Shown: positions 53,896 through 61,189 of the stretch, in pieces | Layout: the number at the start of each line of letters is the position of its first letter | Numbering within the stretch: the stretch's first letter is position 1 | The notes under the pieces: generated by a model | What the model saw: the letters and a program-made list of their open reading frames with translations, nothing else | Databases searched by the model: none | What the model was told of the DNA's origin: nothing | From: Parabacteroides distasonis ATCC 8503 | GTDB lineage: Bacteria > Bacteroidota > Bacteroidia > Bacteroidales > Tannerellaceae | DNA length: 64,000 bases | Direction: 5' to 3' | NCBI RefSeq assembly: GCF_000012845.1 | Contig: NC_009615.1 | Coordinates: 1,759,501-1,823,500, forward strand | Made by a program: the position numbers and the translations under genes

Positions 53896-54972
53896 CTATT
53901 CTATTTTGATCGTTTCAACCGCTTGTCGCTTCGTCCCATCCATGGATACCGCACGATAACGAACCGTGGAGAAATCAATGGAACGTAAATCTATATTCCG
54001 AATAACGCTATTGTACATCGTACGGTAATAAATCACATGGTTTCGCATATCCGTAACCGAAGTCCATTGAGTAGCGCTCGGTATATCGCAAGGAACTTGC
54101 CCTAATGGGAATTCGATCCCTACGGGAATATCAAAATTATTCAATATCTGGAAACACTGGAAGACCGTTTCCAATGCGGTTTCTTGTTGTGGGGCCGAAG
54201 CTTGGTAAAAAGCCGCACGAACGAAACGTGACGGTGGAGTTACGTCGCCCGGAATCCCAAGGAAACCGCTTCCCGCACCAAATGAAGACAACTCGATATT
54301 TCCTAATTGTTGATTGGGGGCCGTACCCGGGAAAAGATTAACATAATTATTCAGGTTCGTCAGATGCCACTCGAAACTGGGAGAATTAGTCAGAACTCCT
54401 AACGTATTCTCATAGAAGTGTAGCTCACCCTTAATAATCTCAAGAACCAGTTGACGTCCCGACGGCTCGGCAAACCGCCAATGAACGGTAGACGCACGGG
54501 GATCTATATTGATAACATGCACTTTCTTAACAGCCTCTTTCACCTCTTCTACATTTGAACATTCCCCCAACAACCAAGACACTAATTGCAGATCAGAGAT
54601 ACTTTTATCCCGAACTGCGGCATTATATTTCTCATATTCACCGTACTTTGGAAAATAAAACAATCCAGCCGATAACCCAACCTCATTGAGTCCTTCGGCG
54701 ATAAATTCCTTTTGCTCCACTGCCAAGCCCACATATCCATAACGTGCCGTGAAAGTCATTCCATCAACCCCATTCGGAGTATACGATCGTTCGGTGTATC
54801 CTCTTGGAACCACGACATACTGGCTGTTCAAATTACTTCCACCCCATTCTATCGTACGTGCTACAATAGTCGTACTGTCCTTGCTTTTTAAGGTAATACC
54901 GGTGCAAGCCTCTGCAGCGGAAGGATTAATAAGCAAGCCGGCAATCGCAAATAAAATAAAGAAATGTCTCAT
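53896..54972 (-). CDS. Choloylglycine hydrolase/penicillin acylase family (bile-salt-hydrolase-like)
   Basis: 358 residues from MRHFFILFAIAGLLINPSA. The signal peptide ends at AEA and the next residue, Cys23, would become the N-terminal nucleophile (CTGITL). Other active-site counterparts are Arg in VARTIEW, Asn in GLNEVGLSAG, Asn in TNSPSFEW and Arg in SRFVRAAF. This matches periplasmic Gram-negative bile salt hydrolases, but penicillin V acylases share the fold, so the substrate needs testing. A degraded SDR gene is divergent beside it. Confidence 0.88.
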   Translation of the reverse strand: MRHFFILFAIAGLLINPSAAEACTGITLKSKDSTTIVARTIEWGGSNLNSQYVVVPRGYTERSYTPNGVDGMTFTARYGYVGLAVEQKEFIAEGLNEVGLSAGLFYFPKYGEYEKYNAAVRDKSISDLQLVSWLLGECSNVEEVKEAVKKVHVINIDPRASTVHWRFAEPSGRQLVLEIIKGELHFYENTLGVLTNSPSFEWHLTNLNNYVNLFPGTAPNQQLGNIELSSFGAGSGFLGIPGDVTPPSRFVRAAFYQASAPQQETALETVFQCFQILNNFDIPVGIEFPLGQVPCDIPSATQWTSVTDMRNHVIYYRTMYNSVIRNIDLRSIDFSTVRYRAVSMDGTKRQAVETIKIE

Positions 54973-55010
54973 AAGTATCATTTTTGATAAAAACAAGCGA
55001 CAGGAAAAGG

Positions 55011-55293
55011 ATGTTTTCAAGAAAAGAAATTTTAGATAGACAAACAGCACTTATTACCGGCGGAGCAAGCGGCATTGGACATGCTAGCGACCCCTTCAAT
55101 GACCGTAAAAGGAAAAGGAAGCATCGTAAACGTAGCCTCCATTGGAGGATTGACAGGAGATTTCCGGGGAACTCTTTATGGTATGAGCAAAGCTGGCGTC
55201 ATCAATTTAACCCGTTACATTTCCGGACAGACTATCATCTCTGATGGAGGTATGACTTGCCATAATCCGACGATAGAGGATATTTCACATTGA
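55011..55293 (+). pseudogene. Decayed short-chain dehydrogenase
   Basis: Pieces of an SDR remain: MFSRKEILDRQTALITGGAS with GIGHA (NAD site), then, after a frame change near 55085 and a deletion, IVNVASIGGLTGDFRGTLYG with MSKAGVINLTR (catalytic Ser, Tyr, Lys), and finally, after another deletion, SGQTIISDGGMT. An intact SDR has about 250 residues; fewer than 95 codons remain. Confidence 0.85.
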
Positions 55294-55412
55294 TGAAAGT
55301 TCTTATTTACATTATTAGTAAGAGAGCGATTCCTTCTCTTTATACATTTAGCATATAATGCCACAAAAGTAGCAGGGGCATTTTAACCCCATGTTATTTC
55401 AAGACTTTTTTG

Positions 55413-55420
55413 TATGTTTG
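55413..55420 (+). promoter_or_regulatory. -7 box of the DMT transporter gene
   Basis: TATGTTTG matches TAnnTTTG, 26 bases before the ATG at 55446, and rules out the longer frame from 55410. Confidence 0.65.
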
Positions 55421-55445
55421 CGGTCATTTTATCAAAAAGTATAAT

Positions 55446-56378
55446 ATGAATAATAATCTAAAAGGTTTCGCTTATGGAATAGCGACTTCTGTTACATTCG
55501 GTTTAATCCCTTTGTTTACATTGCCTCTTATGGAGAAGGGTATGCGGTTTGATTCGATATTGTTCTATCGTTTCTTATTCGCGGCCATCGCCTTATCGGG
55601 TATGCTTCTAGCAAAAAAGGAATCTTTCAGAACAGAGATGCGAAACCTACCGATATTGATTTTATTGGGTGCTTTTTATACAGGCTCGGCAATGTTCCTG
55701 TTTTGGGGCTATAATTTTATGGCGGCGGGAATCGCCACGACTCTACATTTCACCTATCCGATATTCGTAACCCTATTCATGCTGTTTGTATTCAAAGAAA
55801 AAACATCATGGATTACGCTCTTGGCGATCGGGCTCGCTATTTGTGGAGTAGCCCGTCTATCCATTGATGGAGGAGAGATGCGATTAAACGGGCTAGGCGT
55901 AATCATCGTATTACTTTCCGCCGTCGCTTATGCCCTCTATATCGTCACCGTCAATAAATCGAGGGTACATGATATGCCGGGACGAAAACTTACGTTCTAT
56001 GTATTTATCGTCAGTACCTCTTTATTTTTCATAAAAGCACAGGCAGGAACAGGAATCCAACCCATTCCAGACCTGCCCTCTTTTATTAACCTCGTCTTAT
56101 TAGCCTTCTTGCCAACCGTAGTATCTAACATTACATTGGTACAAGCCGTACACCATATCGGTTCCACCCTAACTTCCGTACTGGGAGCAACAGAACCCGT
56201 GACAGCCGTCTGCGTAGGTGTTTTAGTCTTTGGAGAGCCTTTCACCCCTCACCTCGCTTTAGGAATCTTACTGATTATCGTAGCGGTTACATTGATTATC
56301 CTGTCCAAATACATACAGAAAAATCTCCATGAGGCCAAGCGATTGTTCAAAGCACGGCACATCTTAAGAACCAAATAA
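55446..56378 (+). CDS. DMT superfamily (EamA) transporter
   Basis: 310 residues from MNNNLKGFAYGIATSVTFGL. Ten predicted membrane helices in two EamA repeats, the second ending in TSVLGATEPVTAVCVGVLVFG, a typical EamA motif. The substrate is unknown, probably a small metabolite or amino acid. It converges on menA with a 15-base overlap. Confidence 0.87.
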   Translation: MNNNLKGFAYGIATSVTFGLIPLFTLPLMEKGMRFDSILFYRFLFAAIALSGMLLAKKESFRTEMRNLPILILLGAFYTGSAMFLFWGYNFMAAGIATTLHFTYPIFVTLFMLFVFKEKTSWITLLAIGLAICGVARLSIDGGEMRLNGLGVIIVLLSAVAYALYIVTVNKSRVHDMPGRKLTFYVFIVSTSLFFIKAQAGTGIQPIPDLPSFINLVLLAFLPTVVSNITLVQAVHHIGSTLTSVLGATEPVTAVCVGVLVFGEPFTPHLALGILLIIVAVTLIILSKYIQKNLHEAKRLFKARHILRTK

Positions 56379-57254
56379 CAATACAACTGAAAGCAACACG
56401 GCATAGATAAATACATTCCGTGCCGTATGCCCTAAAGTTCTATTAAGCTCACGGCCTTGATACTGTTTCATCTCCAGCCATGTGGCGGCAAACAGCACGC
56501 TAAAAGCCGCGAATAAACAAACAAGCCAAGGTGAGGCATCCATCAATAAAGGCAGCGTGATCAAAAAAGCCAATATACCGTTCAGCAAATAAGTTACCAA
56601 CCCGAACGTACGCCCGAATAGCACAATCGTAGTCCGTTTACGAGCCGCCTTATCTTGCTCATAATCCCGGTAATTATTCACGATCAAAATATTAGCGGAC
56701 AACAGCCCCAATGACAACGAAAGCAAGAATGACAATAAGGAAAACGATAATGCTTGTACATAATACGTAAAACAAACCGGAATAATCCCATAAAACAATA
56801 CGACACACACATCCCCCAGCCCGTTATAAGCCAAAGGAAATGGCCCTGCTGAATAAGCCAAGACACAAATCGCAATAGCAATTCCTACACCGATGAGCTC
56901 CCAGCCGGCAAAGAACAACAAGAAACAGCCACATAGACAAGAAAGCCCCAACGTGATAAAAGTCCCCCATAGCATTGCCTTAGGAGTTATCCAACCGGAA
57001 GCCACCGCTCGCTCCGGGCCTAACCGGTCCTCCTTATCCGCCCCCTTCTTAAAATCAAAATAATCATTGGCAAAATTACTGGCTATCTGGGCAAGTAAAG
57101 CCACCAAAACACAAAGGATCGCCGGAGCCAATTTAAATACTCCATCCCTGTAAGCCAGCGCACACCCAACTAATACCGGACTAAATGATGCCGGCAACGT
57201 TTTCGGACGTGCCGCCTCTAACCAAGCTTGAATTCTCGATCTGTTATTCTCCAT
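56364..57254 (-). CDS. menA: 1,4-dihydroxy-2-naphthoate polyprenyltransferase
   Basis: 296 residues, about eight membrane helices. The prenyl-diphosphate site is NFANDYFDFKKGADKEDR, and the second Asp-rich motif lies in NNYRDYEQDKAARKRT. It joins a polyprenyl chain to DHNA in menaquinone synthesis at the inner membrane. It stands alone, without other men genes in view. Confidence 0.92.
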   Translation of the reverse strand: MENNRSRIQAWLEAARPKTLPASFSPVLVGCALAYRDGVFKLAPAILCVLVALLAQIASNFANDYFDFKKGADKEDRLGPERAVASGWITPKAMLWGTFITLGLSCLCGCFLLFFAGWELIGVGIAIAICVLAYSAGPFPLAYNGLGDVCVVLFYGIIPVCFTYYVQALSFSLLSFLLSLSLGLLSANILIVNNYRDYEQDKAARKRTTIVLFGRTFGLVTYLLNGILAFLITLPLLMDASPWLVCLFAAFSVLFAATWLEMKQYQGRELNRTLGHTARNVFIYAVLLSVVLLFGS

Positions 57255-57335
57255 TCTATTGTTTTATTCTTAAAATAACTACAAAAATAAAAAACAAATA
57301 ACATATACTGTTGTTATTATCTAAAGAAATACTTG

Positions 57336-57343
57336 TATATTTG
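57336..57343 (+). promoter_or_regulatory. -7 box TATATTTG abutting the start codon at 57348
   Basis: The box ends only 4 bases before the ATG, so the transcript would start at or next to the start codon. Confidence 0.55.
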
Positions 57344-57347
57344 CGCC

Positions 57348-57749
57348 ATGAAGAATTTTCTATTCATATTAGGTCTGTTGATTAGCTTCATGCTGTTTGC
57401 TCCCGAAGAAGGAACAAAGAGTATGGATGAGGTTATGTCTGCGACTAAAGAGGCCGTTATGAAAGAAAAAAACACGGCAGATGCCCAACGTCGTTTCGAA
57501 GTATTAAGTAACGAGCTGAAAAGCAGTAACTGCTTAACTCCCCGCAGGATTTCACAAACGGCAAACAACACTATCGAAATACGGATATGGAAAAATATGG
57601 AGAAATCCCTTCAAGACATGCGTTTGAGAGGAGTAAATCAACTTCATAGAGTATCTCAACATATATCCACTTATCAGATCATAAATTTATCCACACTTCT
57701 GTGTCGTATGGGAGAGCATGTCTTTGCCCTACGAAAACTCATTATTTAG
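57348..57749 (+). CDS. Small secreted helical protein of unknown function
   Basis: 133 residues from MKNFLFILGLLISFMLFAPE, a signal peptide or N-terminal anchor. The rest is polar and helical (MDEVMSATKEAVMKEKNTAD, ..., IWKNMEKSLQDMRLRGVNQL) with two late cysteines. No family is recognised. The promoter box touches the start codon, so the mRNA may be leaderless. Confidence 0.6.
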   Translation: MKNFLFILGLLISFMLFAPEEGTKSMDEVMSATKEAVMKEKNTADAQRRFEVLSNELKSSNCLTPRRISQTANNTIEIRIWKNMEKSLQDMRLRGVNQLHRVSQHISTYQIINLSTLLCRMGEHVFALRKLII

Positions 57750-57887
57750 TTTTTAATTGTTTCATATTTGTATCTTTCGGTAAGTCATTGATATGTCTTA
57801 TCGGTAGGAATATTGCATTTATTAAATCAATATTTCCGGGGAGTTATTGCCCATTTACATTATTATAAACAATTAAAAATTACAATT

Positions 57888-58100
57888 ATGACAACTAATA
57901 AATCAGGTAAAATACGTATATATCTTTATGTTCTTCTAACAATCGCAGGTTGTGTATTCGCATGCAGTTCTATCATCCCTAACGACTATATTAAATTAGT
58001 AGTAGTTATGGGTACTCTATGTGTTGGTCTATATGGCATAATGAAAGGACTGAGTAGTACCGGGACGTCATCGGAAGAGGAAGTCTTGGAAAAAGAATAA
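57888..58100 (+). CDS. Small two-helix membrane protein
   Basis: 70 residues from MTTNKSGKIRIYLYVLLTIA; two helices (LYVLLTIAGCVFACSSIIP, VVVMGTLCVGLYGIM) and an acidic tail (SSEEEVLEKE). The start at 57888 follows an AT-rich leader; the longer frame to 57813 is unlikely. It is similar in plan to the next gene, possibly a paralogue. Confidence 0.6.
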   Translation: MTTNKSGKIRIYLYVLLTIAGCVFACSSIIPNDYIKLVVVMGTLCVGLYGIMKGLSSTGTSSEEEVLEKE

Positions 58101-58142
58101 TAAAATACAACAATTATCGAATCCTAAAAAAATAAGAAGATC

Positions 58143-58337
58143 ATGAGAATAAATAAGGATTTGGCTGATGCAATCATGATGGTTTCATTTATCGTATTGG
58201 TATTAGTCGGAACTACAACATTTGACAATGAGGTTACTAAAAACGTAACCATGGGATCCCTCGGTGTGATTACGGTAGCGATGTTAGTTCTTCGCGTCAT
58301 AGGATCACGCCAAAAGGAAGAGGAAGAAGCCTTTTAG
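58143..58337 (+). CDS. Small two-helix membrane protein
   Basis: 64 residues, MRINKDLADAIMMVSFIVLV..., two helices and a charged tail (RQKEEEEAF). It shares with the preceding gene the order helix, short polar turn, VVxMGTL/VTMGSL and acidic end. Function is unknown. Confidence 0.6.
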   Translation: MRINKDLADAIMMVSFIVLVLVGTTTFDNEVTKNVTMGSLGVITVAMLVLRVIGSRQKEEEEAF

Positions 58338-58350
58338 TAGTTAGTCCATT

Positions 58351-58470
58351 GGTTTCCTGTTGTTGTCCCGGGGTGACCCGGGATTATCTGAGATACGTTT
58401 TTCTACCTACATTATAATAACTTGCTGTTTGACTTGGGTATAGCGTTTTTACGCTTGACAACAGGAAACC
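58351..58470. ncRNA. Structured intergenic RNA or terminator complex, strand uncertain
   Basis: GGTTTCCTGTTGT (58351-58363) pairs perfectly with 58458-58470. Inside, TCCCGGG/CCCGGGA (58366-58372/58377-58383) closes a GTGA loop and AGCGT/ACGCT (58442-58446/58451-58455) a TTTT loop. The result is a three-way-junction-like fold of 120 bases between the small gene and the convergent MFS stop. No T-run follows on either strand. Confidence 0.5.
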
Positions 58471-58483
58471 GGACTTATATACC

Positions 58484-59848
58484 TTACACTTTTCTACTGA
58501 ACTTTTTCTCTTTGACAAGACTAACTGCGGCGGCGGCGAAAAACAAGAAAACACCTCCCGTTAACAAAGCGAACACGGCATGCCCATGATAAACATTACG
58601 TACAATCCATCCATGAATGATTCCATTCGTGATCTGAGGTATCGTTATAAAGAAATTAAATATACCCATATAAGTACCCATCTTATCAGCGGGAAGACTA
58701 TCGGAAAGAATAGCATAAGGCATCGCCAATATACTTGCCCACGCTATACCGATGCCAATCATAGAAAAGACCATCATTCCTGTGTTATTCAACAAATAGA
58801 GAGAAACCAACCCTGCCCCTCCTAGGCATAAACAGAGGGCATGAGTCATTTTCCGACCTAAATGACGGGCAATCGGGATCAATAATAAAGCGAATAACAT
58901 CGCCACAAAATTATAGATACTGAATAACTCACCTACCTTATCGCCAGCCATCGCATATTCGGCGGAAGCAGGATCTGTTGCCCCATATACATGTTCAGCG
59001 ATAGCAGGCGTAGAATAAACCCACATGGAATACAAGGCAAACCAAGCGAAAAACTGGCATAAACCTAACTGTAACATTATTTTAGGCATATGAAAGATAT
59101 CATGCATGATCTCCATAAAACCATTGCTATCCCGCCTTTTTTCAATGACCTCACCACCGGAAAGCCGAAACTCAGCCATCTCTTCTGGGGAATATTCCTT
59201 TGTCTTAAAAATTGTCCATAATACGCTCGCTAATAAAATCGCCGCACCGGCATAAAAGGCGAATTTAACATTATCGGCAACCTCACCAGCAACCGCCGTA
59301 TTAGATAAACCAAACACCTTATTCATAATACTCGGCAACAAGGAACCAACGACAGCACCGATGCCGATCAAGAAAGTCTGGATCGAGAAGCCAGTCGTAT
59401 GCTGCTCATCGGGTAGCATATCCCCTACCAAGGCACGGAAAGGCTCCATCGTTACATTGATGGAAGCATCCATGATCATCAACATACCCGCACCAATCAA
59501 TACGGGAGATAAAATAGCCGTCTCTGTACCGGGTGACAAGAACAATCCCGCATTCGGCATCAATATCAAGGCAATCGTCGTAAAGATAGCTCCTACCAGA
59601 AAAAACGGACGCCGACGTCCTAAACGGCACCATGTTTGGTCGGAATAATGACCAATGATAGGTTGTATGATCATACCTGTCAGCGGAGCCGCTAACCAAA
59701 ATAAGGATAGTTGCTCTACATCCGCTCCATAGGTTTGAAGTATTCTACTTGAATTTGCGTTCTGAAGGGCGAAACCGAATTGAATGCCCAAGAAACCGAA
59801 AGTTAGATTCCAAATTTGCCAAAAACTCAAAAATGGTTTTGTTTTCAT
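58484..59848 (-). CDS. SLC45-type MFS sugar transporter
   Basis: 454 residues from MKTKPFLSFWQIWNLTFGFL, twelve helices. The loop motif GHYSDQTWCRLGRRRPFFLV and the WYSxP-like segment are typical of the SLC45/GPH sucrose-maltose symporters. It should import a disaccharide with a proton or sodium. The LacI gene lies just upstream with an operator in the gap, so its expression is probably sugar controlled. Confidence 0.88.
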   Translation of the reverse strand: MKTKPFLSFWQIWNLTFGFLGIQFGFALQNANSSRILQTYGADVEQLSLFWLAAPLTGMIIQPIIGHYSDQTWCRLGRRRPFFLVGAIFTTIALILMPNAGLFLSPGTETAILSPVLIGAGMLMIMDASINVTMEPFRALVGDMLPDEQHTTGFSIQTFLIGIGAVVGSLLPSIMNKVFGLSNTAVAGEVADNVKFAFYAGAAILLASVLWTIFKTKEYSPEEMAEFRLSGGEVIEKRRDSNGFMEIMHDIFHMPKIMLQLGLCQFFAWFALYSMWVYSTPAIAEHVYGATDPASAEYAMAGDKVGELFSIYNFVAMLFALLLIPIARHLGRKMTHALCLCLGGAGLVSLYLLNNTGMMVFSMIGIGIAWASILAMPYAILSDSLPADKMGTYMGIFNFFITIPQITNGIIHGWIVRNVYHGHAVFALLTGGVFLFFAAAAVSLVKEKKFSRKV

Positions 59849-59886
59849 GAGAATTATGTTTTTTAAGGTATTTATTTGTTTGGTGA

Positions 59887-59963
59887 CAAACATACGGAAT
59901 TATTCCGAAACAGGACGTCGTCCCTATTCAAATTCATGCAAAGAAGTAGAGCAAACGTTTTCG
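59887..59963 (-). promoter_or_regulatory. MFS promoter and LacI operator
   Basis: CAAACATA (59887-59894) reads TATGTTTG on the minus strand, 39 bases before the start. GCAAACGTTTTC (59952-59963), nearly the palindrome GCAAACGTTTGC, lies 58 bases further upstream, between the two genes. Confidence 0.6.
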
Positions 59964-59975
59964 GAAGCTACTTTT

Positions 59976-60989
59976 TTAACGGGTAGACTGTCTCACCACC
60001 AGATTTGTCTTGATAATCTTGCTCACGATACGATCCCCGTCACGCACGCCATTCAAACGTTCTATCAGTAAACGCATAGCGATAGCTCCCAACTCATAAC
60101 CATGTTGATCCACGGAGGTCAGCAGGGGATCACTAACTTCCGCTAAGCTATTATTCGTAAACCCACAAATCGAAACCTCATCGGGTATCCTCAATCCCTT
60201 GGCCTTGACAACATTCAGCACCCCTATAGCAGTCTCATCATTTACGGCGAAGAACGCATCCGGACGATTGGGCAACGACAATAATTCCGGGGTCAACCGA
60301 AGCGCCTCGGTATAATTATCACAAATCTTAATTAACTCTTTATCTACCGGTAATCCATTTTTACGCAAAGCATCCTCATATCCCATCCTACGATTATTAG
60401 AGATCGCTAAATGAGAAGGAGATCCGAAAAAGGCGATTCGCCGGCAACCGCTACGAATCAAGTATTCAACAGCGGAACAAACCCCGGCATAATCATCAAC
60501 GACCACCCGGTCTGTCAAGATCCCCGTGCATATACGATCAAAAAACACCATAGGTATATCGCTATCGATTAGTTCTTGGAAATGATTGTAGATCGTCGTT
60601 GTTTTAGCGACAGAAGCCAAGACACCGCAAACACGTGCTTCCAATAAAGCTTGCGCACCTTTTACTTCTTTCTCATAATTCTCATTACTTTGACAAATAA
60701 TAACACGATACCCTCCCTTTTCCGCCTCATCCTCTATACCGGATAAAACAGAAGAAAAGAAATAATGTACGATCTGCGGTAAAATAACACCGATTGTTTT
60801 CGTATTATTTGTCCGTAAACTCAAGGCTAAGGCATTGGGCTTATATTTATGTTCACGAGCGTAAGCATTCACTATATTCTTGGTTTCTTGGCTGATATCC
60901 GGATGATCAGCCAAGGAACGAGAGACTGTTGACGGGGAAATATGCAAGGCTTTCGCTATATCCTTTATCGTGATTTGACGCTTTTTCAT
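59976..60989 (-). CDS. LacI family transcriptional regulator
   Basis: 337 residues. N-terminal HTH ITIKDIAKALHISPSTVSRS with hinge helix NALALSLR, then a periplasmic-binding-protein-like sugar domain (IGVILPQIVHYFFSSVLSGI ... FAVNDETAIGVLNV). It should bind the GCAAACGTTTGC operators on both sides of its gene and control the MFS gene, itself and the SusC gene. The inducer is probably the imported sugar or a phosphate of it. Confidence 0.93.
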   Translation of the reverse strand: MKKRQITIKDIAKALHISPSTVSRSLADHPDISQETKNIVNAYAREHKYKPNALALSLRTNNTKTIGVILPQIVHYFFSSVLSGIEDEAEKGGYRVIICQSNENYEKEVKGAQALLEARVCGVLASVAKTTTIYNHFQELIDSDIPMVFFDRICTGILTDRVVVDDYAGVCSAVEYLIRSGCRRIAFFGSPSHLAISNNRRMGYEDALRKNGLPVDKELIKICDNYTEALRLTPELLSLPNRPDAFFAVNDETAIGVLNVVKAKGLRIPDEVSICGFTNNSLAEVSDPLLTSVDQHGYELGAIAMRLLIERLNGVRDGDRIVSKIIKTNLVVRQSTR

Positions 60990-61009
60990 GGTTCTCTTTT
61001 TTATAAAAT

Positions 61010-61061
61010 CAAAGATATGTATTTAGGTCATACAATGCAAACGTTTGCGAGAACGTTTGCG
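61010..61061. promoter_or_regulatory. LacI-gene promoter and operator pair GCAAACGTTTGC
   Basis: CAAAGATA (61010-61017) is TATCTTTG on the minus strand, the lacI-type gene's -7 box. GCAAACGTTTGC (61037-61048) is a perfect 12-bp LacI operator; a second half-operator, AACGTTTGCG (61052-61061), is centred 12 bases away. The pair sits between the divergent LacI and SusC genes. Confidence 0.8.
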
Positions 61062-61116
61062 TAAATTTATAGGGGTATCGACAAACATTTTAACAACATG
61101 AGAGGTTTGATAAACA

Positions 61117-61124
61117 TACATTTG
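61117..61124 (+). promoter_or_regulatory. -7 box of the SusC gene
   Basis: TACATTTG matches TAnnTTTG and lies 66 bases before the ATG at 61190, downstream of the operators. Confidence 0.6.
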
Positions 61125-61189
61125 CATTCACATACTATGGCTAAAATTCAATAAATATAATAGAGTATTAATCTTAAACTGTCTAATGC

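Noticed and set aside
58366..58455. TPP riboswitch suggested by GGGGTGACCC and CTGAGATAC
   Set aside because: The conserved second half of the TPP aptamer is not present, the expected pairing fails, and no thiamine gene follows on the plus strand.
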